Origin: Akkermansiaceae bacterium UBA2381
GTDB lineage: Bacteria > Verrucomicrobiota > Verrucomicrobiia > Verrucomicrobiales > DEV007
Reading direction: 5' to 3'
Assembly: GCA_002344215.1 (NCBI GenBank)
Contig: DDSV01000034.1
Coordinates: 92,734-156,733, forward strand
DNA: 64,000 nt
Made by a program: the position numbers and the translations under genes
In this document: one piece after another, positions 54,315-63,551 of the stretch
How the letters are laid out: each line of letters opens with the position of its first letter
Position numbering within the stretch: the first letter of the stretch is position 1
Notes under the pieces: model-generated
The model's database searches: none
What the model was told of the DNA's origin: nothing
Seen by the model: only the letters and a program-made list of their open reading frames with translations

Positions 54315-56663
54315 ATGAGCCGAGCTGCCATTTTCCAAACGGTCCTTCTTTGCTGCTCGATTATCCAGCTGGAGGTAAGGGGGCAGAATCCGGAGCCGGA
54401 GTTCGATCCCTTCTCTGATGAGGCGGCCGAGGCACTGGCCCGTCTTTCCCAACCCGAACCTGATTCTTCACGCGATTTCCTCGAGCCCGGGCAGGTGCGG
54501 GCACTTACTGAATTAGCAAAGCCCTCACTCGTGACGGTAAGGCAGATGGGAAGGGACGGCGAAAAAAGCGGAACGGGGTCCGGTTTTATTGTCTCCGAGG
54601 ACGGGCTTGTTGTAACCAACTTTCATGTCATCGGAGAGGGACGTTCCATCGAGGTCGAGCTTTCCAATGGCAAGGTATGTGAGGTCACGGAGGTATATGC
54701 TTCCGACCGCAATTATGATCTCGCCGTCGTCCGGATCAATACCGGTGGGGAATTGTTGAAAGCACTTAAAGTGGGTGACTCCGATGCAATTCAACAGGGC
54801 GACCTCATTGTGGGTTTTGGGGCCCCCCAGGGGCTTGCGTTCAGCGTGGTCCCGGGAGCCATCTCCGCGATTCGGAAACTGGAGCCGGGATTTGCCGGAG
54901 AAGGGGAAACGCCGGAGTTCCCGATGCTGCAGTTGGCGATGCCGATTGAACAGGGCAATAGCGGTGGTCCGGTCATCAATCTGGAGGGTGAGGTCCTCGG
55001 AATTGTGACTCTTCGGCACCGCGTCACAGAGAACCTTGGATTTGCTGTTCCGGGTAACGACCTGAAATCGCTCCTCGCCAAACCGAATCCGGTTCCGATC
55101 TCGCGTTGGAGGACCATTGGAACTCTCGATCCACGGCAGTGGACCCCGGTGATGGGGGCCGACTGGAGCCAGCGGGCCGGTGTGATCACCTCCCGCCGAA
55201 TGGGCGAGGGTTTTGGCGGCAGAGCCTTATGTCTCTCTTCCTTGAAAGTTCCGGAAACCCCCTACGAGGTCGCTGTTTCCGTGAAACTGGACGACGAAGC
55301 TGGTGCGGCCGGGCTTGTCTTTTCCGCAGATGGAAAGGATTCCCATTACGGTTTTTACCCCAGTGACGGGAAAATGCGCCTTACCCGCTTTGAAGGGCCG
55401 GATGTCTACAGCTGGTCCATTCTTGAGCAAGTGGAAGCGCCATCCTACAAGCAGGGCGACTGGAACCGGCTCAGGGTGAGAGTCGAGGCCAGCAAAATTA
55501 TCGCGTGGGTAAACGAAGAGAAGGTTTTTGAACTTGAAGACGATGTCCTTCGCGGAGGTGCGGCGGGGATCTGCAAATTCCGCCAAACCGAGGCGGAGTT
55601 TCGCGGGTTCAAGGTGGGGCCTGATCTTTCTGAAAAGGAAATGTCGACGCAGGACCGTGAGGTTCTCTCCGGGGTCCTCGATCGTTTTTCCACAGAAGGA
55701 ACCTCTTCGGAGCTGCTTCTGGACCTCGGGCGCGACAGTGCCGGAAGTCAGCGCATGATCAAGGACCGGATTGGAGAACTTGAGAACATGGTGGCGGGAT
55801 TGAAGAACCTCGAGACGGATCTTTACCTCACCACCATCTCACGCGAGCTTCTCATGGCTCTGGACCGGCCTGAGACGGAGGTGGACCTCTTCGAAGTGGG
55901 GCTTCAGATCGCCCGGCTTGATGATCCTGAGCTGGACCTCGATCACTATCGCGCCGTCTTTTCCCAACTGGCGCGGGACGCAGAAGCCTTTGTTACCAAG
56001 GCGGCGCTCGAGGGGGACGCAAAGGAAAGGGCGGAGGCTCTCCGGGATTTCATGTTCAAGGAGAACGGATTTCACGGCAGTCGCAGCGATTATTATCACC
56101 ATGCCAACAGCTACGTGAATCATGTCGTCGATGACAGGGAAGGGCTTCCCATCACCCTAAGCGTGGTCTTTATCGAGTTGGCCCGGCGACTTGGCATTAA
56201 TGATGTCTTTGGGGCGGCACTTCCCGGGAAATTCATGGTCGGCTTGTCCTATGCGGTTGGAGACAAGGAGGAGAAGGTGTTTTTTGACGTGTTTGATGAA
56301 GGTAAAACCCTTTCCCGCGACGATGCGATCAAGGCAACTCTTGAACTCACCGGTGCGTCGCCGGAAGACGAGGCCTTTGAACCGTCGGGGGCCCGGGATA
56401 TTGCCGTCAGGATGCTGCGCAATTTGGTTGATATCGAGATCAACCGGAAGCGCACTCCCGAGCAGGCGGAAAACTACCTTGAACTCCTCCTCGCCATTCA
56501 GCCGGACTCAGCCTATGAACGGTTTCAACGTGCTATCCTGAGGGTTCAGGCGTCCCAACTCGACGGAGCAAGGGAGGATCTTGACTGGCTCCTCGAGAAT
56601 CGGCCCCCCGGACTTGATTATTCCCGCCTTCAGCAATTTCGCGAATCGCTCCCTGAAGAGTAG
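54315..56663 (+). CDS. Exported trypsin-like protease / jelly-roll / SirB1-like fusion
   Basis: A 782-aa exported protein. Residues ~65-250: S1C trypsin domain with His in NFHVIG near 102, Asp in NYDLAVV near 133, Ser in GNSGGPV near 216; no PDZ. Residues ~260-425: a DUF1080/LamG-like jelly-roll (VSVKLDDEAGAAGLVFSA, WNRLRVRVEASKI). Residues ~530-700: a SirB1/Transglut_core2-type domain (YVNHVVDDREGLPITLSVVF, FGAALPGKFMVGLS). The end (~700-775) is TPR-like (NYLELLLAIQPDSAYERF). No Cys is obvious in the transglutaminase-like part, as in many SirB1 proteins. Combination unusual. Confidence 0.82.
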   Translation: MSRAAIFQTVLLCCSIIQLEVRGQNPEPEFDPFSDEAAEALARLSQPEPDSSRDFLEPGQVRALTELAKPSLVTVRQMGRDGEKSGTGSGFIVSEDGLVVTNFHVIGEGRSIEVELSNGKVCEVTEVYASDRNYDLAVVRINTGGELLKALKVGDSDAIQQGDLIVGFGAPQGLAFSVVPGAISAIRKLEPGFAGEGETPEFPMLQLAMPIEQGNSGGPVINLEGEVLGIVTLRHRVTENLGFAVPGNDLKSLLAKPNPVPISRWRTIGTLDPRQWTPVMGADWSQRAGVITSRRMGEGFGGRALCLSSLKVPETPYEVAVSVKLDDEAGAAGLVFSADGKDSHYGFYPSDGKMRLTRFEGPDVYSWSILEQVEAPSYKQGDWNRLRVRVEASKIIAWVNEEKVFELEDDVLRGGAAGICKFRQTEAEFRGFKVGPDLSEKEMSTQDREVLSGVLDRFSTEGTSSELLLDLGRDSAGSQRMIKDRIGELENMVAGLKNLETDLYLTTISRELLMALDRPETEVDLFEVGLQIARLDDPELDLDHYRAVFSQLARDAEAFVTKAALEGDAKERAEALRDFMFKENGFHGSRSDYYHHANSYVNHVVDDREGLPITLSVVFIELARRLGINDVFGAALPGKFMVGLSYAVGDKEEKVFFDVFDEGKTLSRDDAIKATLELTGASPEDEAFEPSGARDIAVRMLRNLVDIEINRKRTPEQAENYLELLLAIQPDSAYERFQRAILRVQASQLDGAREDLDWLLENRPPGLDYSRLQQFRESLPEE

Positions 56664-56677
56664 CTGGGGGGGAAATG

Positions 56678-56708
56678 AAAAAGCCGCCCCCGGAGAGGGA
56701 GCGGCTTT
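56678..56708. terminator. Bidirectional terminator between the convergent genes
   Basis: AAAGCCGC/GCGGCTTT outer stem with CCC/GGG inner pairs and a small loop, lying between the stops of the trypsin/SirB1 gene (+) and rplQ (-). Short A and T runs flank it on both sides. Confidence 0.8.
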
Positions 56709-56742
56709 CTCAGAAGTTTGTCGAACGGCGAGACGGGGTGTC

Positions 56743-57141
56743 TCAGGCTTCCGCAGAAGCATCCGTTTTGACGAGGGCATCGACCCACTCGATCATGGCC
56801 ATTGGCGCAGAGTCCGAGCGGCGTTGACCGAGTTTGATGATGCGGCAATAACCTCCCTGGCGGGTGGCACTTGCGGGGGCGATTTCCTCGAAGAGGGTTT
56901 TCATGCTGCGCTGGGCCAGTTGGTTGCTACCAAGCAGAGTGATGGCGCGGCGACGACTGTGGAGGTCGTTCCTTTTGCCAAGGGTTACCAGAGACTCAGC
57001 GAACGGACGCAGGGCCTTGGCCTTCGCGAGGGTCGTTGTGATCTGGCGATGCTCGATCAGGCTGGACGCGAGGTTGCGCATGAGCGAGTCGCGGTGCGAC
57101 TTGTCGCGCTGGAGTTTGACGGTTTTACTTCTATGTCTCAT
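56743..57141 (-). CDS. rplQ: 50S ribosomal protein L17
   Basis: A 132-aa protein with the family N-terminus MRHRSKTVKLQRDKSHRDSL and the segment LIEHRQITTTLAKAKALRPFAE. Usual partner of rpoA, here 25 bases downstream of it on the same strand. The C-terminal ~25 residues (DALVKTDASAEA) are an acidic/Ala tail. Confidence 0.97.
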   Translation of the reverse strand: MRHRSKTVKLQRDKSHRDSLMRNLASSLIEHRQITTTLAKAKALRPFAESLVTLGKRNDLHSRRRAITLLGSNQLAQRSMKTLFEEIAPASATRQGGYCRIIKLGQRRSDSAPMAMIEWVDALVKTDASAEA

Positions 57142-57166
57142 CGGAAATCAGAGGTTGGAGAGGGGA

Positions 57167-58243
57167 TCAGTCGTGGATATTCTGGGCGATCAGAGCGGCA
57201 AGGCCCGGACCTTCGTGCGAGCGATCACCACCAAGGAGAGAGGAGGTGAAGGACTGCTCGAGGAGGCTCGGATCGATCGACATTCCGAGTGAAAGACCGA
57301 GTTCGTGAAGCTTGTCCTTGATCTCGTTGAGAGACTTCTTGCCGAAGTTGCGATACTTGAGCATCTCCGCCTCGCTCTTCATGGCGAGTTGGCCGACGGT
57401 GGTGATGTTCGCGTTGTTGAGACAGTTGGCGGCACGGACGGAGAGCTCGATCTCGTTGACGCTCATGTTGAGCAGCTTTTTGAGCTCGGCGTTTTCCTCG
57501 CTCTGGGTCTCCGGACGATCTTCGATGAGGATCGCGTTGTCGTCGTAGTTAACGAACACATCAAGGTGGTGACGGAGAATCGCAGATGCCTGAAGAAGGG
57601 CGTCGTGCGGCTCGATCCTGCCATCGGTCCAGATTTCGATGATCAGTTTGTCGTAATCGGTGCGCTGACCGACACGGGTGTTTTCGACAGCATACTTGAC
57701 GCGTCGCACCGGGGAGAAGATCGAGTCGATCGGGATCACGCCGATGGGCATGTCCTGGTGTTTGTTGTCCTCGGAGGTATTGAAACCGCGGCCGACGCGC
57801 ACTTCCATCTCGAGGTTGAATTTGGTGGAACGGTCAAGGGTGCAGATGTGCAGATCCTTGTTCACGATCTCGTACTGGGAGATTTCCTGAATGTCGCCGG
57901 CAGTGACTGCTCCGGCTTTGTCGACCGTGAGGGAAAGAGTGGCCGGGTCGCGATCATCAAAATGCTTGAAGCGGATTTGCTTCAGGTTCAGGATGATTTC
58001 GGTGACATCTTCCACGACTCCGGGAAGAGAAGCGAACTCATGCTGAGCACCGGCGATGCGGACCGAAGTGATTGAGGCTCCCTCGAGTGAGGAAAGGAGA
58101 ACCCGGCGGAGGCTGTTGCCGATGGTGTGACCGAAGCCCGCCTCGAAAGGCTCTGCCGTGAACTTGGCGTAGGTTTCGGTAGCGGTGGCTTCGTCTTTGA
58201 TAAGACGATCAGGGATTTCGAACGGTGCGAGTGCTTTAGACAT
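57167..58243 (-). CDS. rpoA: DNA-directed RNA polymerase alpha subunit
   Basis: A 358-aa protein from ATG 58243. N-terminal domain with FGHTIGNSLRRVLLSSLEGA; C-terminal domain (~260-330) with LSVRAANCLNNANITTVGQL and YRNFGKKSLNEIKDKL for UP-element contacts. It is not preceded by rpsD/rpsK/rpsM; upstream is ~200 bases of leader and then a terminator of an unrelated small gene. The upstream in-frame extension to 58327 is not family-like. Confidence 0.97.
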   Translation of the reverse strand: MSKALAPFEIPDRLIKDEATATETYAKFTAEPFEAGFGHTIGNSLRRVLLSSLEGASITSVRIAGAQHEFASLPGVVEDVTEIILNLKQIRFKHFDDRDPATLSLTVDKAGAVTAGDIQEISQYEIVNKDLHICTLDRSTKFNLEMEVRVGRGFNTSEDNKHQDMPIGVIPIDSIFSPVRRVKYAVENTRVGQRTDYDKLIIEIWTDGRIEPHDALLQASAILRHHLDVFVNYDDNAILIEDRPETQSEENAELKKLLNMSVNEIELSVRAANCLNNANITTVGQLAMKSEAEMLKYRNFGKKSLNEIKDKLHELGLSLGMSIDPSLLEQSFTSSLLGGDRSHEGPGLAALIAQNIHD

Positions 58244-58555
58244 ATATGGTGTAGGTAGCCGGGTTTCCCAGAGGTAGAGCGATGACTTTTCACCAAACGT
58301 TGGCGAAATACCAAGGACCGACGGCAATTAACGTGACGCCCAGGGCGCGGAATATGGTCGAATATGCCGGAAAGTAAACCGGATTTTTGAGTGGAATCCC
58401 CGTAACCAGGGCAAAAGAGCGTTCCCGGGATGGAGTAAAACCAAAAACCCCCGCAGGGGTCTGCGGGGGTTTCGGTAACCCGGACTCTTCGGCGGTCTCG
58501 AACTGGTGTCAGGAGAGGAAGAGGGCTACTTCTCGGTCTGTCTGTCGGAAAAATC
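58244..58555. other. 312-bp region: rpoA leader and upstream terminator
   Basis: No gene. From right to left it holds the 3' end and terminator (58445-58472) of the small exported-protein gene, then ~200 bases that must contain the rpoA promoter and 5' leader. No convincing -35/-10 pair stood out to me. Confidence 0.5.
58445..58472 (-). terminator. Rho-independent terminator of the small exported-protein gene
   Basis: Perfect 12-bp stem AAACCCCCGCAG/CTGCGGGGGTTT with a 4-base loop, with TTTTT on the minus strand. Separates the gene at 58556-58819 from rpoA. Confidence 0.88.
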
Positions 58556-58819
58556 CTATTTTGCGGTGGTCCCCGTCTGCTTGCCTTTCTCACCCTTCAC
58601 GGCAGGGGCCGCCGGCACCGTTTTCGCCTCGCTGGATGATGCAGGGGCTTGCGGGGCCTGAACCCGCCAGAATGAACTCGCGCTTCCGGGTTCCCATGCG
58701 TTGGCATCCCAGGGGCTGGTCATGGGGATCACTCCGGGAGAGGGATCCTGATCATTTGCCTTGAGTGATCCGGATGAAGCCAGAGGCAAAAGGAGCGCAG
58801 AGAGTAGGAATCTGATCAT
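58556..58819 (-). CDS. Small exported hypothetical protein
   Basis: An 87-aa protein with signal peptide (MIRFLLSALLLPLASSGS). The mature part is low-complexity, rich in Ala, Pro, Ser and Lys (QAPQAPASSSEAK, VKGEKGKQTGTTAK). No family recognised. It has its own promoter and terminator, so it is a separate transcription unit. Confidence 0.65.
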   Translation of the reverse strand: MIRFLLSALLLPLASSGSLKANDQDPSPGVIPMTSPWDANAWEPGSASSFWRVQAPQAPASSSEAKTVPAAPAVKGEKGKQTGTTAK

Positions 58820-58857
58820 AATTCATCGGCGAAGAATCGTGTATCTTCGACAAATCA

Positions 58858-58885
58858 AAATTATCAAAATTATGGTAATTGTCAA
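58858..58885 (-). promoter_or_regulatory. Candidate sigma-70-type promoter of the small exported-protein gene
   Basis: On the minus strand: -35 TTGACA (58885-58880, perfect) and -10 TAATTT (58863-58858) at 16-bp spacing (GATAAT at 14 bp is an alternative), in an A+T-rich stretch. The start point would lie ~30 bases upstream of the ATG at 58819. Confidence 0.55.
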
Positions 58886-58931
58886 TTCTATAAATCTGAC
58901 TACGGCACTTTTCCCAAGAAAGTGCTCCTAA

Positions 58932-60626
58932 TTATACGCGGAAAAGCGCCCCCAACTTTTTTCCAAGAATAAGTCCTGCTCCGGTTATCGTGATGGCGAG
59001 GAAGACCATTGCCCAGACACCAAGCGCCGAAGCGAGATTCGGGCCAGTGCCGAGGGAGGAGATAAGAGCGTACATGGCCTTGGTAATGGGAAAATGCTGC
59101 TGCTGTTCCGCTAGAATGAGAGAATCGGAGACCTCCAGCATGGCGAAGGAGAAGGCGAGCAGGCCGCCGGCGATGAGGTTCGCGGTGATGAGAGGTAGCG
59201 TGATCTTGCAAAGCGCGCGCAGGGGAGTGCTTCCCAGATTCTGGGCCGCTTCTTCGAGGCTGACGCTGGTCTGTTGGAATCCGGCTGCAGCCGAACGCAC
59301 CACGTAAGGAAGACGACGGACGGCATAGGCGATGACGAGAATGAGGATGGGATCCTCCCCGAGAATGAGAAAATCAAAAGGTTTGCCCTCCCGGGTCATC
59401 GCGAGATAACCGAACGCAAGGACAAGTCCGGGTACGGCGAGCGGCAGCATTGCCATTGCATCGAGCAACTGTCGTCCCGGAAGCCGGGTGCGGACGACGA
59501 CATAGGCGATTCCGATGCCGAGGAGAATGTCGAGACCGGTCGCAAGCGACGCGTACTTCAGAGAATTCGCGATCGAGTGGATGGTGAGCGGGTGCCCCAG
59601 GGCATCTTCGTAGTGCTGGCCGGTAAGGGCGGTCGGCAGAAGTGTGCCATACCAGTCATGGGAAAGGGACAGGAGAATTACCCCCAGGTGCGGCAGAATC
59701 GCGATGGCAGTGACGAGGCTGAAGGTGCCCGCGCAAAATGCTGAAGTCAGGGGTGAAGCGGGCCGGAGGGTTTTCCCGGTGGAGGCCCGCCCTGAACCCG
59801 AAAAATTATCCCGGCCGAAAAACCATTTCCCGGTGAGGTAGAAGAGCACCGTCGCGACCAGCATCACGACGACGAGGGCGTAGGGAAAAGGATTACCGCT
59901 GAGGTCCTTGAGCCCTTCGAAGATCTGAACCGAGGTGACCCGGTCAAAATCAAACACAAGAGGGACGCCCAGTTCGGTGAACGCCCAGATGAATATGATC
60001 GTCGCTCCCGCGAAGAGGCCCGGCATGATGAGCGGAAAGGTCACCCGGAAGAGTCGCCGGATTCCGGTGCACCCGAGATTTTCAGCCGCCTCCTCCATTG
60101 CCGGGTCGAGATTCGCCAGAGCAGCCGAAATGTTAAGATAGGCGATCGGGTAGAGATGAAGGGCGTTCATCAGGACGATGCCCGCGAGGCGTCCCTCCCC
60201 GAGCCAGTCGAAGGGGGCGGCGGCTTCCATCAGGCCCAGATCAATCAGAAACGTATTCAGGACGCCCGATTGCCCGAGAAATTGCCTCACTCCGAGGGCC
60301 CCGACAAAGGGGGGTAGGATGAGCGGGACGAGGATGAGCGAGTTCAGGATCTCCTTTCCCCGAAATTGCCAGGTATTACTGATGAGGGCGAGGGGCAGGG
60401 CAATGAGCAGGGCGAGGACCGTGGTGAAAAGTCCCATGTAAAAGGAATTCACGAGTCCTTCCACGTAGATGGGATTGCGGAAGAGCTCGGCAAAATAGGC
60501 GAAGGTGACCGTCCCTTCGCTCGTGACAAAGGCCTCCTGCACGGTGTGCCAGATCGGGAAAACGAAGAAAAGCGCAAAGAACACCGCCGTGAATCCATAA
60601 ATGGAGATGGAGAGTGATTTGTTCAT
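58932..60626 (-). CDS. Iron-type ABC transporter permease (double-length, FbpB-like)
   Basis: A 564-aa membrane protein made of two tandem permease halves, each with the EAA-like motif: EEAAENLGCTGIRRLFRVTFPLIMPG in the first and EEAAQNLGSTPLRALCKITLPLI in the second (about 12 spans). This is the FbpB/AfuB layout of ferric-iron uptake permeases, also used for phosphonate-type substrates. Last gene of the three-gene ABC unit. Upstream is the substrate-binding protein gene, 16 bases away. Confidence 0.88.
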   Translation of the reverse strand: MNKSLSISIYGFTAVFFALFFVFPIWHTVQEAFVTSEGTVTFAYFAELFRNPIYVEGLVNSFYMGLFTTVLALLIALPLALISNTWQFRGKEILNSLILVPLILPPFVGALGVRQFLGQSGVLNTFLIDLGLMEAAAPFDWLGEGRLAGIVLMNALHLYPIAYLNISAALANLDPAMEEAAENLGCTGIRRLFRVTFPLIMPGLFAGATIIFIWAFTELGVPLVFDFDRVTSVQIFEGLKDLSGNPFPYALVVVMLVATVLFYLTGKWFFGRDNFSGSGRASTGKTLRPASPLTSAFCAGTFSLVTAIAILPHLGVILLSLSHDWYGTLLPTALTGQHYEDALGHPLTIHSIANSLKYASLATGLDILLGIGIAYVVVRTRLPGRQLLDAMAMLPLAVPGLVLAFGYLAMTREGKPFDFLILGEDPILILVIAYAVRRLPYVVRSAAAGFQQTSVSLEEAAQNLGSTPLRALCKITLPLITANLIAGGLLAFSFAMLEVSDSLILAEQQQHFPITKAMYALISSLGTGPNLASALGVWAMVFLAITITGAGLILGKKLGALFRV

Positions 60627-60642
60627 CCCAAGTGATTGAAAA

Positions 60643-62322
60643 TCAGTGTTTTGATCTCCATTTATCCGTAATTTGGCTATAGTGGGAACGGAAAGTTTCC
60701 GCCAGTTCCCGGGCCATTGTCACCTGTTTGACTTTGTCGGCATTCTTCAGGCCGGGTGCGATTTCATTGACCACTCGCTCATAGGAGATCGCACTGATGT
60801 CTTCAAACTGCGCCACGCCCTCCTCCGGCAAACCTGCGGCAATCAGGGCCTCCCATGCCTCCAATTGCTCCTCATGCGGGTCCATGCAGGCTCCCCGGAT
60901 CACAAATCGCAATGCTCCGAAGAGCGGTCCGGTCCATTCGGGATGGTAGGTGAACCCTGCGGAGAGTTCATACGGATTGACTTCCGGATCAGTCATCGAG
61001 GGAAGGTTCGATTCGACATAGAAGTCCTTTCGAATGGGCGGGCGGCGTAAGGCAAAACGACGGGGACCGCCCTCGCTTCCGGGACGGTAATTCCAGAGTT
61101 TCTGCCCTTCGGGAGACAGGACAAACTCAATAAAACGGTGGGCGAGCTCCGGTTGCGGCGCTCCCCGGAGCATCCCGACAGGGTCAGCCCCGATCGATGT
61201 GCCTCCGCGGGGCATGACAAAGTGGATTCTAGACTCTCCTGTGTCAGGTGATCGGTAGAGTTCATTGAAGGTTCGCCCGTAAAAGTCGATGCACATGCCC
61301 GCTGCCGCATCGCCCATTGCGACATCACGGGGCACCTTGGCGGCTGAATCGGTGAAATAGCGGCTGTTGGCGCTGATTCGAAGGATGAGACGCATCGCAT
61401 CGTCCCAGCCCGCCTTCAATGCATCACTCTCGGACAACTCCTTCTCGCGTTGGAAGGTCTGAATGCGCTCCTGAACGAGCATTTCGAACGCTTTTGTGGT
61501 CGAGCCGGACTTCGTGGGATCGGCGAGGGCAATCTGCCCGAAGAGACGGGGATCTTCGAGCGCCGACCAGGTTTCGGGAATTTCGGTGATTCCAAGGCGG
61601 GCAAGGACATCGCTGTTATAGCATATGCCAAAGGCGGAGAGGACCGTCCCGACCCAACGGAACTCCTTATCGCGAAAAGGCTCGCCGCTGACGGACTCTG
61701 GCATTACGGCTTCGCTGAACCACTCCGGTTTTTCTGCGGCAAGAGCGGCAGGACCAAAGTTCCCGCTAGGGTCCTTTGCCACAAGAAAGCCCGAAGAAGC
61801 CTGCCGCTCAAAATCAAAGGCTCCGCCTCCGAAGAAAAGATCGATTCCCACACCGAGATTCGACCCGAGGAAGAGGGCACGTGCAGTCGCCGCCTGCCCC
61901 TCCGGGGTTTCGGGGTTTAAGGGAGTTGACTCTGAGATCTGACCCTCTTGAGTGGCGGGCGGATCTAGCCTGGAATTGGTAAAAGCATCGCGAATGGCGT
62001 AGGAGAACGGGAGGCCGGTTTTGGTTCTCCAGAGCGATTCGAACCGGGTCGAATACTCGGAACGGAGAAAACGGGCAATTTCGGTGGTCCCGCCGGGCTG
62101 GCGCCAGTCGACGAAAATCTCGCGCCCGTGCTCTTTCTTCATGTGAGCGGAAAAGGCGCGCCCGAATTCCGATTGAATGGACTCGTTGTGGGGCGTGATG
62201 ATGACGATGCGGCCGGACTTGCTGCCATGGAGCTTTGGTTTCACTCCTTCGGGACGAAAAGCGAAGGGCGCCACGAGGATCGCGGCGAGGAGGAGTAGAA
62301 CAATGGAGATGCGGAGAGCCAC
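60643..62322 (-). CDS. ABC transporter extracellular solute-binding protein
   Basis: A 559-aa exported protein, long for a family-1 binding protein. GTG start at 62322. Signal-like N-terminus (ISIVLLLLAAILVAPFAF), then IVIITPHNESIQSEFGRAF and FGICYNSDVLARLGI, GRTFNELYRSPDTGESRI, and FVLSPEGQKLWNYRPG. These features resemble AfuA/FbpA-type ferric or related binding proteins. Substrate unproven. Middle gene of the ATPase-SBP-permease unit. Confidence 0.85.
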   Translation of the reverse strand: MALRISIVLLLLAAILVAPFAFRPEGVKPKLHGSKSGRIVIITPHNESIQSEFGRAFSAHMKKEHGREIFVDWRQPGGTTEIARFLRSEYSTRFESLWRTKTGLPFSYAIRDAFTNSRLDPPATQEGQISESTPLNPETPEGQAATARALFLGSNLGVGIDLFFGGGAFDFERQASSGFLVAKDPSGNFGPAALAAEKPEWFSEAVMPESVSGEPFRDKEFRWVGTVLSAFGICYNSDVLARLGITEIPETWSALEDPRLFGQIALADPTKSGSTTKAFEMLVQERIQTFQREKELSESDALKAGWDDAMRLILRISANSRYFTDSAAKVPRDVAMGDAAAGMCIDFYGRTFNELYRSPDTGESRIHFVMPRGGTSIGADPVGMLRGAPQPELAHRFIEFVLSPEGQKLWNYRPGSEGGPRRFALRRPPIRKDFYVESNLPSMTDPEVNPYELSAGFTYHPEWTGPLFGALRFVIRGACMDPHEEQLEAWEALIAAGLPEEGVAQFEDISAISYERVVNEIAPGLKNADKVKQVTMARELAETFRSHYSQITDKWRSKH

Positions 62323-62342
62323 GGATGGGAGTGGGAAAAGGT

Positions 62343-63422
62343 TCAGGATCCGGGCAGGATGATAATATCCTCGGGCTTCGCCGACGCATAGAATCCTGCC
62401 CCCGTATCACGAATGACCCGGCGCGGATTCAGTTCAGAGATGTGCAGCGGGAGTTCGCGCCCTTCACAGAGAAGAGAATACTGGGCGGTCTCCCCGAGGT
62501 AGATGGACTCGGTGAGATTTCCCGCGATGGCATTCTGAACCGGTGGCGAGGAGTCCAATGAGAGGCACTCCGGGCGAATAGAGAGAGTGACCGGTTGACC
62601 CGGGGCCGGGCTCCATCCGGGCGAAACAATTCGTCCGGCGAGTTCGCCGACGGCGGTGCGGACGTAGTGATTAACGCCTGAGACAAAAGCAAGAGTCCCG
62701 GGGATCAGATTGGTTTCCCCGACAAATCCTGCGACAAAGGCTGAATTCGGGGTCCGATATAGTTCTTCCGGCGTGCCGATTTGGGCGATGTTTCCGGCAT
62801 CAAGAACGGCCATTCGATCCGCCATGGAAAGTGCCTCCTTCTGATCATGCGTCACATAGATGGCGGTGAGTCCGAATTCCTTGCAGATGCGCCGGATCTC
62901 ACTTCGCATTTCAACCCGTAGCTTTGCATCCAGATTGGAAAGCGGTTCATCAAGGAGGAGACACCTTGGGCAGACCACGAGGGCCCGGGCAAGAGCAACG
63001 CGCTGCTGCTGGCCGCCGGAGAGCTGGTTGATTTTGCGGGTGCCGAGGCCCTCCATTCTGACCATGGCGAGAGCCTCCTCGACACGGGATTTGATTTCAG
63101 TTTTTGAGACACGCCTCTCCTCGAGGCCGAAGGCGATATTCCGGAAGACATTCAAGTGCGGCCAGAGGGCGTAACTTTGGAACATCATGCCGGTCTCGCG
63201 CTTGTGCGGGGGCAGGCGGGTGACATCGTCCTGATCGAAATGGATCGTTCCTTCGTCCGGGAGGTTAAACCCGGCGATCGCCCTTAGGAGAGTCGTCTTC
63301 CCGCATCCCGACGGTCCAAGGAGGAAAAACAATTCCCCCTTTTCAATATCGAGATCGAGACGGTTCAGGGCGACGAGATCGCCGAAGCGTTTGAGAAGAC
63401 CGCGAATATGAAGGGAAACCAT
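62343..63422 (-). CDS. ABC transporter ATP-binding protein (FbpC/PotA-like)
   Basis: A 359-aa protein. Walker A LLGPSGCGKTTLLRA, signature LSGGQQQRVALARAL, Walker B CLLLDEPLSNLD, and YVTHDQKEALSMADRM with the switch His; a TOBE-type C-terminal domain follows (QPVTLSIRPECLSLD). First gene of the minus-strand ABC unit. The closest types are ferric iron, spermidine/putrescine and phosphonate importers; the partner permease suggests iron. Confidence 0.93.
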   Translation of the reverse strand: MVSLHIRGLLKRFGDLVALNRLDLDIEKGELFFLLGPSGCGKTTLLRAIAGFNLPDEGTIHFDQDDVTRLPPHKRETGMMFQSYALWPHLNVFRNIAFGLEERRVSKTEIKSRVEEALAMVRMEGLGTRKINQLSGGQQQRVALARALVVCPRCLLLDEPLSNLDAKLRVEMRSEIRRICKEFGLTAIYVTHDQKEALSMADRMAVLDAGNIAQIGTPEELYRTPNSAFVAGFVGETNLIPGTLAFVSGVNHYVRTAVGELAGRIVSPGWSPAPGQPVTLSIRPECLSLDSSPPVQNAIAGNLTESIYLGETAQYSLLCEGRELPLHISELNPRRVIRDTGAGFYASAKPEDIIILPGS

Positions 63423-63499
63423 GGTTCAGGATAACCACGGGTGTAGCTGATTCCAGACCAATGAACAAGCAAATATGGTTTGCCGAAAACTCCCCGCTT

Positions 63500-63515
63500 A
63501 AACGGGCTCGGCCCG
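63500..63515 (-). terminator. Putative terminator of the L,D-transpeptidase gene
   Basis: Minus-strand stem CGGGC-CGA-GCCCG followed by GTTT. It lies 37 bases past the stop of the transpeptidase gene and ~80 bases ahead of the ABC ATPase start. The stem is short and the T-run weak. Confidence 0.4.
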
Positions 63516-63551
63516 GCCCGATGATTAGGCCATTTCCCGTGAGAATTACTT

